Shown here: one piece after another, positions 1 through 15,000 of the stretch
Numbering within the stretch: the stretch's first letter is position 1
Layout: each line of letters begins with the position of its first letter
Made by a program: the position numbers and the translations under genes
Notes under the pieces: generated by a model
Databases searched by the model: none
What the model saw: the letters and a program-made list of their open reading frames with translations, nothing else
Told to the model about the DNA's origin: nothing
From: Amoebophrya sp. A120
Taxonomy: Eukaryota; Sar; Dinophyceae; Syndiniales; Amoebophryaceae
Assembly: GCA_905178155.1 (NCBI GenBank)
Contig: CAJINV010000005.1
Span: forward strand, 6,059,974 to 6,123,973
Direction: 5' to 3'
DNA length: 64,000 nt

Positions 1-55
1 CTTGCATTACAAATTTCATGTAACAGTTGAGAATGTAACAGTTGAGAGCTCCATA
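1..55 (-). mobile_element. F6 introner, partial at left window edge
   Basis: Holds the terminal inverted-repeat half GTTACATTCTCAACTGTTAC shared with the complete element 18253-18500. It begins TATGGAGCTCTC on the minus strand directly after an open exon, so it is the start of an intron of the VPS13-like gene that continues off the window. Confidence 0.75.
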
Positions 56-3000
56 CTGCGAAGTTGCAGGCTTTGCGTCATGATCAGTTGGTCCTCGGCT
101 CGCACCTTGAAAGAGGCCATCAGCAGTGCCACGACTTCTGGAGGCTTCTTCACCTGGAGTAGTGAGCCCGGCACCGTCCTCTACTACGTCATGGGGCGTG
201 TGTCGTTTACTGTGTGAAGAGGCAGAGACTGGAAGTAGATGATAGCCGAAAGGTACACCGTCAATGACATCGTTAAGAACCAAGCTTGGCGTTTGGTGGT
301 CAGTACCAGAAAAAGGAAAAGCAGAATCCGCAATAAAATCCTCAGCTGCCACAATCTTTCCGGTTTGAATCGCTGCAAGCGTGGCGTGGCCGAAAGCGTA
401 ACTGCCAATGGTTGATCTCGGTACTACGGGCGCAGAGGACAAGACAGAGGCTCTTTCTGTTGCAGCGATAATTCCTCCTCTTCCGGACTGCCTGGTGACA
501 ATATTCCCACTAGAAGAGGTGGACGACGACACCAGGTCCAAACTCGCGCTGGCCTTGTTCACCAACTGCAGCCGTTTCACTTCGACCCCCCTTTCGTTTC
601 CAAAGGCGTACACCAACGGCGCGATTTTTCGCAGGAAGTCGAAGGTGACCGCGATTTCGATAAACCTCAAACTCAAAATCATCTCTTTCTGGCTCCAATC
701 TCCCTTCACCGTGTTTGCTTGAATATCGCAGATAGAAAGCACCACACTGTCGGCTGTTGTTTGCAACGATTCTATCCGTTGCCGGAGCTTCGCAGCTTTA
801 GATAAAAACAGCGGCTCTTGCTGCTCTACAGCGTGATGAGCGCGGTGAAGATGAGCATGCTTCATTCGGTGGGCGGAAGCTTGGCTCCTCTGGGAATGCG
901 TGGATACAGTGCGACCTGAAGCGCCCTCGGAATAAGCCCTGCTATTCTGCTGACTGCCATGCCTGCTCGTGGCCTTGTAGTTCATGCTGGATGATGTCGA
1001 ATTCACAGAGGCGGTGTGATCAAAGTGAACCTTTTTCATCGTCTCATTTTCCTTGTCATCCAAAAACGTAACTCTGCGTGATTTGTTGTTCGACGTGCTC
1101 CGTTTCATCTCCTGCAACGCCAGCATCTCTGGCGTGCTTGTGAGTCTGCCTTCTACCTCACCTCCAGAATTATCTTCGAAAGCTACTCCTTGAGGATGAA
1201 AATGCGGGTTCACGACAGAAAACGGCACGACACTCTGAATCTCCGAAGATGAAGGCGGGCTCGCTGGTGGTGCACTACCAGATGTGGAATTCCCTGCTCG
1301 GTACACACTGAAACAGTCGTGCAAATCCACGTAGAGTGCGTCCCGTCCAAAGCTGCAGATTTTTTTCAAATCCGCGGCCAAAAAAAAGCCGAGCTCGACA
1401 CTTGCAGCTGCGCTACTTCCACCTGCCGCGCCAGAACGACCATTTGAGCCCGACGAGGACGGCTGACACAGCCAAAGCTCCACCGCCTCTAGAGCGATGG
1501 AAAGTTGCTTTTCCAAGGGCGGTAGTAATGGCGGAGTGATACTTGACGTAGCTGTACCTCTTCTTTTGTTCCCACCGGCTAATATCTTCTTGTTCTTCAT
1601 TTTATCATCGAATAAAACAACGGGAAAAAAGAAGTCCTCCGGGTTTGCCAGCGTGCGCACGGTAGTCAACAAAACGTCTGGGTTTTCGGACAAAGCAGAC
1701 GGCGAAGCCAAAACCCAAGCGGCGGTGTCTTCGCTCAACAAAACACTTTGCAGAAAGTCCGTTTCTACCTGCATCTGTTGGCTTATGATGCTCTGTATCA
1801 ACTGCTGCTTGGTCAACTCCAATTTCGAAGCTGCTGTGCCATCTTTGTTTAAATTCCTGGCACCAGCACCCTTAGTACTTCCGAAGAGCGAACCGAGTCT
1901 CGTCGTGGCTGACCGCGCTTTCGCACTCCCCAAAAATGGCGTCAAGGAGGCCCAGTTCGGCGTAGCGTGGGTCGAGCTAGAGCCCATGTCAGAGGCTAGC
2001 TCAAAATTCGAGTCGGCGGCTTGCTTTCCGGATAGCAAATTTGGTTGCCGATTTGCCGCACTGGTTCTCGTCGTGCCACCTCCGGGGAGAATTGTAGACA
2101 CGCTGGATAGGGAGCCTTGATTCAATCGCGCGTCGCCTTGTTGGTTTTGTTTTGCCCTTCCAAAAATCCGAGCAAAGAAACCGCCGAAAAAACCATGCTG
2201 TTTCGGATTTTTCTGTCGCTCCTCGTCCACAGCAAAACCTCGTGAATCAGCGATCGTTTCCTGTGTAGAAGAGCTTCGGAAATCGTAGATCTGACGACTA
2301 ACATTCTGCTGCTGCTGCTGCAAATCACTCGGACTGAAGTACAGCGGTGCGGGTTCGGATTCCGCGGCAGTGGTCAGCGCAGGTGTGAAGGAAGGATTAT
2401 TGTAGTAATTGCCACCCCCCGAACGGCCAGTTGCGCCTCCCGGTGCAGCTGGAACCTCGAGGTAATCTATGGTGCCTGATGTGATAGTAGCTCCATGCGC
2501 CGGAGGTAGTCCACCGCTAGCTGCACCACCACCAGCTCCACCAAGTAACGAAGGCGTAGTACCAGTTGAAGCAGGGCTACTGCTCTCCTGCTCGTGCAAC
2601 CACGGTTGATCGAGCAGGCTTGCGAAGGGCTTGAAATTCGGCTGCTGAGACGTGTTGGAACCGGCAGGCGTGGCGACGTAATTATTGCCACCTGTAGCTC
2701 CGGTCCCAGAAAAAACCGCCCGCTTCGCGCTCGCACTTGGTTCGGCTTGTGCTGCGGAACCTCCTCCTGCTGCAAATGATCCGAATGCAGCTTGCTGACC
2801 CTGGTTTTGAGCCGCTGCTGACGCTGGAAGGAGGTCTGACTTGGCGCTACTCGTTCCAAAACCTGGCGTAGCTTGCTCTGTCGCAGAACTTTGTGTCCCG
2901 CCCACGTGGTCCTCGCGCTCACCGTAGTGCCCTCGAGGTGAAGTAGATCTCTCCCTCGCCGTTCGCAGAAAGCACTCCCTCGGTGGCAAAAACGTCAATC

Positions 3001-6000
3001 GCGTCAATAACTCGTCCAATTCCTCAAATTGTGCCCACGTGGTGGATATCAAATGCAAAAATGTCTGGGTCTAAAGATGCAAGGTTTGTCATGCTCTGCT
3101 AGCATGATTCTCAGGTTTGTCATGCAGATCACCCAAAAGCGCCATTTTTCTGTCGTGCAGAAGCCCAGTTTGTCATGCAGAATAGCCAACACGACCGCAG
3201 CATCTCCAAAACCTGTCATGCTTGGTAGCCAATTGAGGCGTGCTCCTCTTTGTCCAACCACCATCACAAGTTCTTTCCAGACCCAGACACATTTGCAATG
3301 CATAGTGGAGACAAACATCGCCGTTTTCTCTTCCGGCTCGTAGACCGGATGCAGGTGCTGTTTGGCGGTTTTTTCATCCTCCTCAAGTCGCTGATCACTC
3401 TCAAGTAAACTTCTGCCGTCCAATCCGCCCCCACTCCGTCTTGCCCTCTGCAGGGCCTTTACCGCCAACACTTTCGCTTCGTTTGTCGGCGACCTCCGCA
3501 ACGGGCTCGCTCTGCGCAGTGGGTCCCGCGAAAATTCGTTCGCGAAGAGGTCATTTGCGCCCAGCTGGTCAGCTGCACGCTCCTTGTTTCCTTCAGCCGT
3601 CTTTCTCGCTCTTTGCTCTGGACTCCGAGTTCTGCGATGGTGCCCTCTATCGCTCTTCACCATACGTCTATTTCTGTCCCGTTTCGACTGCGCAGAAAAT
3701 TCAAATTCTTCCTCCTCTTCGATCTCAGTAAAGCTGTATGGAACCTGCCTCAAGTCCAACTGAAAAATCACGTTTTCAGAGCCGAAAAAGGAAATCTGCA
3801 CGGATTCCTTCTGTTTTTGATAATTCTCTACTCCGTCTTGCAACAAGCCCATGTTGTCTTTCGACCCGGTCCGCGGGTCCAAGTCCTTCACCATCGGGGA
3901 GAGGAATTTCAGCCCGGGCGTCACAGTGGAAATTCTCTTCAGCTTGTTCCAAAACCTTTCGCCAGCATGTTTCGCCAGAATTTTAAACCGCTGCCTCTTG
4001 GATCGCTCTGCAGCAGCAGAGGCCCCCGTCGACGCAGAATTCAGAGAACCTCGGGTATCTTGCGTCTGTACAGCTGCCGTTCCTGATAGGTGCTGCTGAT
4101 CTTGATTCATCCCAACGACCTCCGTGCCGCCCAATAACTGGTCTAGAAAGAAATCACTACCGGCGTTTTTGCTTCCCGATTTGCTCATAGTGAGTTGATC
4201 TCTCGTACTAGCCGCAGGTGGCGCTGTCGCCGGCACAAAAATCGGCTTGTTCGAAGGGGGGCGCGGAAAACATGTTGGAATCACCAGCACGTCGCCTGTA
4301 GTTGAAGTAGTGGCATCTTTTGTTTTGGAGGCATTTGTGTTTCCCGCTGGTGCGGTTTTACCGTCGTTATTTAGTACGTCATCGCTTGCTCCACCACCTC
4401 CACCCACAGACTCATCTGTGATATCCACAGGAAATTTCCCGTGCACGTGCAAATGCCAATGCGGTTTCTGCATGACAAAACTTTCGTTCATTTCTATTCA
4501 GCATGACAAGTGGCACGCTGTAAGTTGATAAAATTTGTGATGCATTTTGTACATGTACAGGAAATTTGTATTGCATATGTGAGTTTGGGATGCACGACCA
4601 TGCCGAGCCGCCGGTACATCACCCGTTCTATTGGCGCGCCATCGAACAGCTGCTCGATATCGTCTAAGGAGTAACTCTTTGTGCTGGTTTTCCGTACGTG
4701 TTTCTCGATCACTTCCCGCTTTTCCTTGCTGAAACTCACAATCTCGCTGGTGGCGAACAGTAGACTTGGGTCTAAATCCCCCGCCGTGCACCAAACAGAG
4801 TGGTCTTTTTTCAGCACAAAAACCGTACATAACTGCCAGGAATCATCCACTACCTGCTGATCCGCGAAGAGATAGCTCTGCTGCTGCGCCAACAGCGTTT
4901 CCGGGTCCACGCGGCGCCACAGTGTGCCTTTCCACAGCAAGTCACTGTCGCGGAAGGTTTTCGTCGATCCGCCACTCCCACCAGCGCCAGCTTCCGCTGC
5001 GTCCCCACTGTAGTCTGTAATTGCGAGCGGTTGCTGATGGTCGTCCACGTTTGCAGCATGTGTTTGACTCTCGCTGTCATCGAAAGAAACAATCTGCAGC
5101 GATTTCTGCCACCCGGACACCGCTTGGCCAACCACCTGCAGGTTCGCGAGGAGCATATTTGACAAGCGGATTTGCAGCGGGGAAATTTTTATCTTCACAT
5201 CATCGCTGCCGATGCCGTTGCCGCCTGGAAGCTGCCCGGTGTCGTAGGTTCTGGAAAACTTTCTCAGGGCGACGATGCTTGTTTCGGGTTTGTCGTCTTG
5301 CGAAGATGATGTTGTTGTATCAGGCACCACTGAAGAAGTAGTAGAAAACCCAGCCAGCTTTTCCAGCACTGAATCTTTCACGAAAGGAAGCCTAACATTG
5401 CTATCCGCGAAACTTGCCCGGCTGTTGTAGGTGCCGACATTCCCTGCCGCTATGTTAGAAACTTCAGTTCCTACGAAAATGTCGGCGAGGGTAAGGTTCA
5501 AATACTTCGTCTCCATCTCTTTAGACCTTATCATTGAGGGGAGCAGGTAGATGGAAGTTAGGTCTTGGTGAGAAGCACTACCGGTCTCCGCTCGGGCCCC
5601 TTGACCTTGTCTCACAGGTCTTGTAGATGGATCCGAGTACTGGGGTGTCGGATAGGAGGTGGGATTAAAGCTTTTGTAGTTGCCGCCAGTCGTAGTTCCA
5701 CCTCCCGATGAAAAGGTGTGCGGATAGTACAACTGTTGGCCGCCCGTTGTGCCGCCCGTGTTGGTTCGCGACAGTGATCCCAGATGCGCAGACGCCGCAG
5801 TTGGCGTGGCAGGGTAGAAGTGCTGGCTAGTCGTCAATGGGCTCGTCATCGGACCGGCGGCAGCCTTTGGTGTCGGACCACCTCGGTAAGTAGATCCGGC
5901 AAAATTCTGCTGCTGCTGCTGCAATGGTGCCACCATCGGGGAAATAAACGTTCTCGCGTGATGCAAAATCGCAAGATCGGGCGGCAGAAAATCCAGTTGC

Positions 6001-9000
6001 TTCGTTTGCGAAAACCTAACATCGAAAATCTTATGTACTGCAAAGGTATTGTACTAGTAGAAATCGCATTACAAATTCGGTCAGCATGACAGATGAAATT
6101 TGTCATGCTGTTTTACCTTAGTATGGAGATTTGTAATGCCTGACTGTGATTACTACGAGTACGATACTTTTGCACAGGATAAATCTGCACGGAAAGCAAC
6201 CCCGCAGAACCCGCGCGGAATACCTCTTGTGCAGCCACTAATCCCTCCGCTTTGGCCTGTTGGACGAGAGCAGCACGCCTGTTCCGTTTGTTTCTTCGAC
6301 GGCGCCGGCTGGGTGATAGCAGATTATTCGGAAGATCAGTGACGGCTGAACTCGTTTGCGGTGGGCCGAGGGAAAACATGAGGCAGGGTGTGTGGAACTG
6401 AGTGTGATCGAGCGATTGTTGGTGGGCAGGTACAACTAGTCGAGCTGCAGTTTGAAGCTGCGCCGTTGTAGCACCGACGAATCCTGCTCCGGGCGAGCCT
6501 GGGATCTGCAACGCCGGAACCGCACCTCCCATCGGACTGGTTTTTTTCACGACCCCTCCCCCACTCCTGTGCATCGGTCCAACTTCAATGTCTTCGTCCG
6601 GAATCTTCGGTGTCGGCGCATTCACAACAGAATTCCGGAAAAACGTCGCGCTACTGCTCGAACTGGAAATCTCATCGAAGACGGCAGTGTTGCTTGACGT
6701 GCTAGACAGGATGACACCGGGAGCAGTAGCTCCTGGCGCAAAGGGCCTACTGCTTTGTGCACCGAAAGTATTTCCCGCAGGCCCGTCGACATGGAGGTCC
6801 GCGTCCGGCTGAGTCGGCGGGTGAGGGTGACTTACTACTTGTTGTGGTTCGTCGTTTCCACGACCATTCGATCTCAAACCACCGCCCCCGCTCGTCTGTT
6901 CTTCAACTACTGGGGCACCAGCGGGACCATCTATCGGCTTAAACACCGATGCCAGTGTGTCACAGTCCGGCAAAATGTATCAAATGCAAAAATGTCTGGG
7001 TCTGGAAGAGTCGGGGTTTGTCATGCACACTTTGCATGACCCGTGAGGTCTGTGATGCAGGTCCTAGCATTACAGAGTTTTCAGGAGCCTCTTGATGTTT
7101 ACCACGCATGAGAAATGCCCTCTTCGCGTGCCAAGAACTGGAGTCCTCTTGCTGCCCATGCAACGCAGATATTTTTAGAATCCGCAAACAGCATTACAAG
7201 TTCCACTCTTCCAGACATCCAGGGATATTTGCAATGCATAAAATGGAAAACCGCAGCCGCAAACTCTGTTTTCCGAGGAAATGCTTCGCGCGCAGCATCA
7301 GTTTGTGCTCAGAGGATTTTTCCGAGTTCGACGAGCGTCTATTGGTGCCGCTGTGAAGATGTATCTGATTCAAAAGCGCCAACGCACTACCAGGCGGCGG
7401 TATCACTAAGACCAGCAGCGGTAATATGGGTGTGTCAGGAAGAAAACGACACAGTTGAAATAATCTGTGATGCATGAAATGTAAGGCACTGAGTGACTGT
7501 CTTGCAGGGATTGCAAGCGAGGCCACTTGTGAGCCTGTTTCGGGTTTGGGATAGAGCTGCTAAAGTAGCATGACAAAGGATGTCTTCTACTTTGGCTAAA
7601 CAGCATGACAAACTGGATTTCGATGACGTCAAAATTTGTCATGCGCCGCTTGAAAATTGGGCTTCCAACTGGTATCGGTTTTATGCATCACAAATTTTTC
7701 AACTTTGTCAATTTCAATCCTGACAGTTCCATAGGTAAATCCAGAGAGAACTTCTTCGTTTTGTTCACCAGTAGTAGAGGAGGCACTGAAGGTTGGGCTC
7801 CACCGGAAGCAGGGGGAGGAGAGGAAGTTGAAGCTCCTCCTGTTGTTGATCCGGTTCCAATACTACCACCCGCAACCCCAGGAGCATCTTTCAACACATT
7901 GAAGTGCGTGACAATCTCGGCCGCAGCTTTCATAGTCCCGTTCAGGAAATGGCTGCTGAGCGCGACAACGCTGGACTCCAAATAGACCGCAGTCACGTTT
8001 TCCTCATGTTGTGGAATCTCCGAAACAGCCCCCGTGCCCGTCGCACGACCGGAAACATCTGATGCAGCTAAAACTTCTGCACGACCTTCCCGCTTGTGTA
8101 AATGGATCGTCAGCTGGTGCGGTGCTTTTTCGCCCAATCTCGGAAGGAGATTTTGCGGAATTTCGTTCTGGATAATCTCCGACGGGCGGAAGAAATCTTG
8201 ATCTCCATCTTGCGGGGCAGCTGGGAGGTCCCCGCTCGGATCTTCAACCGCAACACTGTATAATCTCATGCCCAAATTCTCAAACGCGCTCCGAGTCGGC
8301 GTCATGAATCTCACTGTGTGCGTTGCCTCCTCTGTCATGCACAACTGCCAAGAGGAATCGAAGTTATCACCAAGAAGATCTTCCCGATTAACATTTTGTT
8401 CGGAGTCAGAAGCTCCTGCACTAGTACTCCGATTTGTTAGAGGATCTTGGGGTGGAAGAACCGGGCGAAGTAAGGTCTCGAGATCGTCGTGATCCTCGCC
8501 AGCATCTTCTTCTGGTAAGAGGTCTGGCACCTCCCCCTCTTCCGCGAGAATGTTCATTCTGGTATTCTGCGAATGAAAGAACGGCGCTTTTTTGGAGAAT
8601 GACGTTCCGATCTCGCTTGACAGCGTGGAAGCTTCTGTCACGTTTGTCAATCGAGAGGGCCCTCCTGCCGGGGCAAAAGCACTATATCCCGCAGAGCCTT
8701 CCATGCGGCGATGAACCGGGTGAAGATGCTTGTTGTACGTTCCAGGCCCCTGCTCTTCCGGAACAGCTACGCGCTTGGCGCACGACAAGTGCAGGTAGCG
8801 AATCAACGACGACCCGCTGCTCGACGTTGCCCCTCCCGAAGCGCTTGCTCCATCGAAGAATAAAGCCTCGGGCTCTGAAGACCGTGAATCGAATCTCGCT
8901 GTTGTGTGTATGTCTGCCCACTCCAAGCTGTAGGAAGAGGAACCAGGGATATCGTCTTCCTCTTCTGCAGCTGTTGTACCACTATTTCGAACTGCTTTGA

Positions 9001-12000
9001 CCCGAAAGACCGAGGGCACAGTTGCACTGGTTCCGAGGCTGCTCTCCTCAGTAGTTGAAGAAGTCGTAGCATATGAACTGCAAAACCAAAAGTATCGTAT
9101 AATTCGTATAGATGCATTACAAATTTCCTCAGCATGAGAAATAAAATTTGTAGTGCGAAATTACCTTAGAAAAAGACTTGTAATGCATGATTGCAATACG
9201 AGTACGATACTTTTGCACAGGATATAGCAGGATCTGTTGCGATGTCCATTAACCCGACCTCTAACGCGGAAAGAGGGTCTGATCCAACCATATTCGCGTA
9301 GTTCCGCCGCACGGTCAGCCACGTATTCCTTGTGCCTGCGACTCTCAAAGCGTAGTGCTCGGATGAATGATCTTCACTGTCATCTGCATTATCAGCTCCT
9401 GAGTGGTCGTTTTTGATTGTAGTTGACACAGCACGTAGCTCGAACCACAACGGGGCTGCTTGTTTAGTACTTCCGGTTCTTGCGCCGCCAGTACCAAAAA
9501 CCGCGCCTTTTTCGTCGTCCTGACCGTCGTTCAGCCTACCGTCTACTCCTTGCTGCGCTCCGGCTGGAACCACCCTCGGCGTCGCAAAGTTCAACTGCTT
9601 CGGCGAAAGCTGCGCAAGATCAGCTGAAGTGGTGGATAGCGTTGAGAGAAAGGGGCGGACACCAGAGGCTGTTGTACTTCTGCTGAGACTGGTTTTCGGC
9701 TTAATGGTTTCGCGACCGTCTGGTGCACCATCAGCTGCAAGATCTTCCAGCATCTGAGCGGAGATGAAAAAGCTCGAAGCTACTCCTGCATTGGCTGTGT
9801 CTCCAAACTGTATGCCAAGCACCATTCCGTCCAAAACATCGTGCGTCTTCCGCCAGAGAACCGGAATCATGTTGATGGCTGCCGGAAGACGAGGGGTGGC
9901 TGCTGTAGATTTAGCACTCACTTCTTTCGCTTTTCTCTTTATGTTCGGCGCAATCTTGTCAACCGAACCACCGCCTCGTGGCAAGTGCCAACAGGAGATG
10001 TCATCCACCGTGATACACTTCGACGACAACCCTGTCACAACTCCACCGCTAATATCCACATAATTCGAGAACTGTAACTCCCGGACGACAAAGCTGCAGA
10101 TACATTGGTGCTTTAACTTCCGCCAGAGAGCGAGCTCAAAGCCCTCGACGCTGACGTTTTTCTCGACTGTGTGCACGTGAAAGTTGCGCATGGAGAAAAG
10201 GGTGAGGAGAGCCGCGTCGGAAAGCTGGAGATTTGGTGGAGGGGTGTAGAAGTAGGCGGTGGAGGAGCAGCCGTTGCTGAGGTTTATTTTCAGCCGCTTG
10301 CTTTTTTTTGATCTTTTCCTACCGCTTTCGCCTGGCGGCGGAGCAGCATTTGTCGTCGCAGCCTCGTTCTGCAACCTGAGCGAACGAAACAGGGTGGAGT
10401 GCTTTCCTCCGTCCGGGCTCAAAATAAGGATTATCTCTGGCACGTCCAGAGTCAAGTTCCACGGACGGTGGGGGGCAGGTGGTGGAGAAGGCTTGGCTTC
10501 GTGCTCTGGACGATTTATTTCTCCAGCAGCTGCATCTACTGGGTACTGGACAGGTGGACCACGCAACTCATGCGGATGCTGCATGCTGTGAAGTAGATCA
10601 TCGTATCTTTCATTCCCCCGAATCGCCGCACCTCGCGGGCTGAGTTGGTCCCTCGGACTCAAAAACGCGTGGTCCTCGCTGGCGTCGCGGTACTCCGCGT
10701 CTTCGTTTAGGATCGGCATATGTTGGGTCGTCCCACCTCCCGCGCCAAAATCGTGAAGATGGTGCAGACTTGATGCAAACGGCAGCGCAACATCCTGCTT
10801 CTCCGGCGGCGATTCGTCGAACAGATTGGGCTCGTTGATGAAATGTTCGTGCGAAGATGAACTACCGCCGGGACGGAGGTGGTGGTCTGAAAATGATCCA
10901 GGCGACAGCTTTGTTGACGCACCATTTTTGCTGTTCTCCTCCTCCTTCGCCGAGGCAATCAAGTCCTGGTACTTTGTGACTGCCCTGGCGACTCTAATCA
11001 AGAAGCTTTGGTGCGGGGCTATCTGCAAGGCGCCGATCTCTAGCTGCGCGATGGAGGCCTCTCCTAGTACTGGTGTGGTGTCTCCTGGAAGCTGTTGACC
11101 AAATTCGCTCGTCGGTACTAGCTTCTTCGCTGCGGGCACGATGGTTGTTTTTAAAAAGTATTGCCTGTGCGACTCCTCTACAAATTCTCCATTCTCTAGC
11201 CCCTTCTGTTCGTGGATCGTTCGCAACAGATTCCGGGAGACAATTGGCACCTGGATCCTTGGAGCCTGCTTCGCAGAGTTAGTGCTAGAGCTGCTTGATT
11301 CACTGTAGTTGCCCTCGTGAGAAGTGCTGCCCTTCGCTTGTTCCCCCGAACCAGGACCAGCTTCGGCTTGTGCGTCATAATCCAGCAAGAACAAATCCCC
11401 AAGTTCCACCCGGTAAATTTTCCTCGCCGCCTTCCTATTCGTCAAGTTTTCTGCGAAAATTTGCGTTTTCGTCTTCAGAAATTTGCTCAAAGCCGCATCT
11501 TGCGTAAAAAAACCCTCCGCTTGCTGCGACGGGTCGTCAACAGCTAAGGGTAAAACCCGTTGGAGCCTCAATTCCAAGTTCTGCAAGTTGACTGCACAGT
11601 ATCCCACGAAAAAACTGTTTCACTGTGATAATTTTGCAAGATCCGCATCACAAGTTTGTATACACATGACAAAGAAAACTTGGCATGCGTGTTTCCTAAG
11701 GGAAAACACAGCTAAAAATCCAATGTCTTGCATGTGTAGCAAGACAAACACATTTGCGTTCCGTTCTATGCATCACAAGTTTACAGTGAAACAGTTTTTT
11801 CTCACGATACACAGACCTGCTTGTCCAAAACCAGAATCTCGGTGAACGAAATCAAAACGTCAAAGAGCGAATTCTCCGTGTTGATGCTCGTTGCCCTACT
11901 CGTTGTACTGCTTCTTGTTTTAGAAGAAACTGTCGTGGCTCTACCACTACTTCCACTCGTTCGCAGGGTGCTGCTGGATACACTGGTGACAAAGCTGCGT

Positions 12001-15000
12001 CTTTTTGCACCAGCAGTTGCTCCAGTTGTAGAAGTACCAGCAGAATGATGAAAATCACCGCCTTGATGCTGTTCCAAAACCTGCATCGCCGTTTTCCCTT
12101 GCGCGGCCACCATTGCGGCGGTGGGCGGGAGCTCTCTGTGGGCCGGATGGGGAATAGTGGTCATGGGGTTGAAGAGTTTCCCGTTCTTCACCAAAGTGCG
12201 CATCATGGACAACCCACCATTCGGTCCGTCGGACATGAGCAATCTGACAGTGATACGCGGAAATTGCAGGGTGAGTTTGTCACCCAGGATCGTGTTCTGG
12301 AGATAATTGTGGAAGTTGTCATGCTGAAGCGACAATCCAGACGGCGTCGAGTTGTGGTCACCTGTCATAATTCCTGGAGCCAACCTTCCGATCTCGATTA
12401 GACTGTCGGAGATTTGAATTCCACTGGCGTAGTCGTGACCAGACTTCCAAAGAGCGTGATACAGTTCCTCGGATAAGTTCACGTCAGGGGCCGTGTTGTT
12501 TTTCGCACTCTTGTGATCTACGTAGTGCAAAGCGATTTGCCCGCAGGTACACCAATTGGTGCTGGTTTCCGAGAACGAAGTTGTCTGCTGTTGCCTCAGA
12601 GAATCAAAAACCGGCTTCTCCCCCTGCCACTCCCTCAACCCGGGGACGACATCTCGCAACCTATGGATTGCAAAAGTATTGCACTCGTATAAATGGATGA
12701 CAAATTCCCCTAGCATGCGAAATGAAATTTGTAATGCGGATTTATTACCTTGAGAAAAAAAATTGTAATGCATGACTGCGAATACGAGTACGATACTTTT
12801 ACACAGGATACAACCGGGTGTTGGACAAAATCTGCTCAAAATCCAGATTCGCGTCGTAGTCGAAGGGGGCGAAAAGTTTTTTCAACAGCTCAAAATCGGA
12901 GTTGAACCAGCGATCTAAAGTCTATCCACAGAAAAAAACCCATCCACATCCATTCTTGGCATGACAAACAAATTAATGACTTGATACGTGTTTTGCATGA
13001 CAAATTGGATGTGGATGGGTTTTTTTCTGTGCATAAAGTCTCCTGAATTTCCGAGGTGCGAAACCGGGTGTCGAGCTGGATTTTGTTCGCGTGGACCAGT
13101 AGGACGGAGGAATTGTCGACAGAGTTTTTCCGCAAAAATATGCCGCGGTCTCTCGCCAATTCTTTCCGTCCTTGCGCGCCGCCGGTCGCAACAGTAGTAG
13201 ACACAGCTCCACCAGCACTGCCATTTCCACTTTCTTCAACAGCATGATCTGAGTGGTCCTGGTTCAGCGTGACCAGAATTTCCTCCACATCCAGAGCGAA
13301 AAACGGCACAATTGGCTCGGTCTGCTTCCGTAATTTTTCATTCTTCTCCCACTCCAAAATCGATTCGACCAGAGATTTCGGAAATTTGTATTCGCTGTTG
13401 TCGTACACATACCCGGTTCCGTTCACCGCTCTCCGCGTGTTGCTCCTTTTCGTCGCAAGAAAAAACTGTTCCACTGCGAACTTGTGATGCAGAAAGTGGA
13501 TCGCAGAAGTGTGTGTCACGCTACACATGCAAGACAGTGGATTTCTAGCTGTGTTTTCCCGTAGGAACCCCGCATGGCAAATTTCCGTTGTCATGTAAAA
13601 CAAAATTGTGATGCAATACTTGCAAAATCCTTACAGTGAAACGCTTTTTTCGTAGGATACTTTTCAACTCGTCAACAATGTGGGTTCCCGAGTCTTCCGC
13701 GTACCATTCGTCGTCCTCTTCTAATTGAACGATAATTTTCTTCTCGTGCATGATCCCAGCACTCCCGGCGGTCGGGCTGAGACTGTCACTGTCTGCGCCG
13801 TCGTGGTGGACATGATCATGATCCATGGCGGAATCGATGTTGTCGTGGTCGTATTCCTATTCTGTACAAAAGTATCGTACTTGTTACTCGTAGTAATCGC
13901 AGTCATGCATTACATTTCTCCATCCCAAGGTGAAAGAGCATGACAATTTCTATTTCTCATGCTGGCCGAATTTGTAATGCGATTTCTACTAGTACGATGC
14001 TTTTGCAATGCATAATTCCGATTCTAATTCCTTCGTCATGGCGAGAATCCTTTCCTCGGCGACCTTCTCGGAGATAGCCTGGCCGGCCGAGGAGAAGAAG
14101 GAGCTGAAGTAGCCTTGTATGCAATACAAATTTCCCGCACATGTACAAAATGCACCACAAATTTCCCTAAGACACTTGTCATGCTGATTAAGATTGAAGG
14201 CGAGTTTTGTCATGCAAAAATAACCAGGAGCATTTGCACGTGAACGCGAAGGCGAAATATACTGGGGATACCTTGATGGCTCTCTGGTGCAGAAGCTGCA
14301 GTCCCCCCGTCGGAGGGAGTGGGCGTGTTGGTCAACGACGAGCCTCGAATTATGCGACGGCCCCCGGGAGATACATTAGACGGCGACAAATCGTGGTCAT
14401 CACGTGTGGAGCCACGGACACTCGGGCTACGGGATGGCACGGCACTCACAGCGCCACTTTGACGACCGGAGGAGACTGGGCCAGAATTACTACTAGATCC
14501 TGCTGGTGCATATTGCCCGTAGTTCACCATCACCGGTCTTCTGTACCCGTCTTCCAACATCTCAATGATGTCCATCCCATCTCCTTCTTCGCTGTGCTCG
14601 GCGAGGAACGTGCCTAAAACGATTTTCAACACCGGCCGGATCTGCAGAAACGCCTTCCCCGTGAAAAACAAATCCTTGATCACTGTTGGGCTGCCAGAAA
14701 ACTTATCAGACGTGAAGATCCAATTCTTTTGCCCGGTGTTCGGAAGAAGCTCTGCGATTTTCGTGATGGTGGGCGTTTTGTTCGCAGAAGTTGTTGTGTT
14801 GTTTTCGCCACTAGTTCCGGCTTTCTTCACTGATTCTTTCGAAATCTCTTCTAGCAAAACCGCCGGCCCTTCTACCGCCACCTGCTTTCCCTGGAGAAAG
14901 GATTTGCAATAAGTCACCCGCAGCCCGTCAGCACTTATACGCCAATGGGTGGATTTAGTTGGGTCTGTGCCTTTTAGTAAGCGGGAGGTGGAGGAAAAGA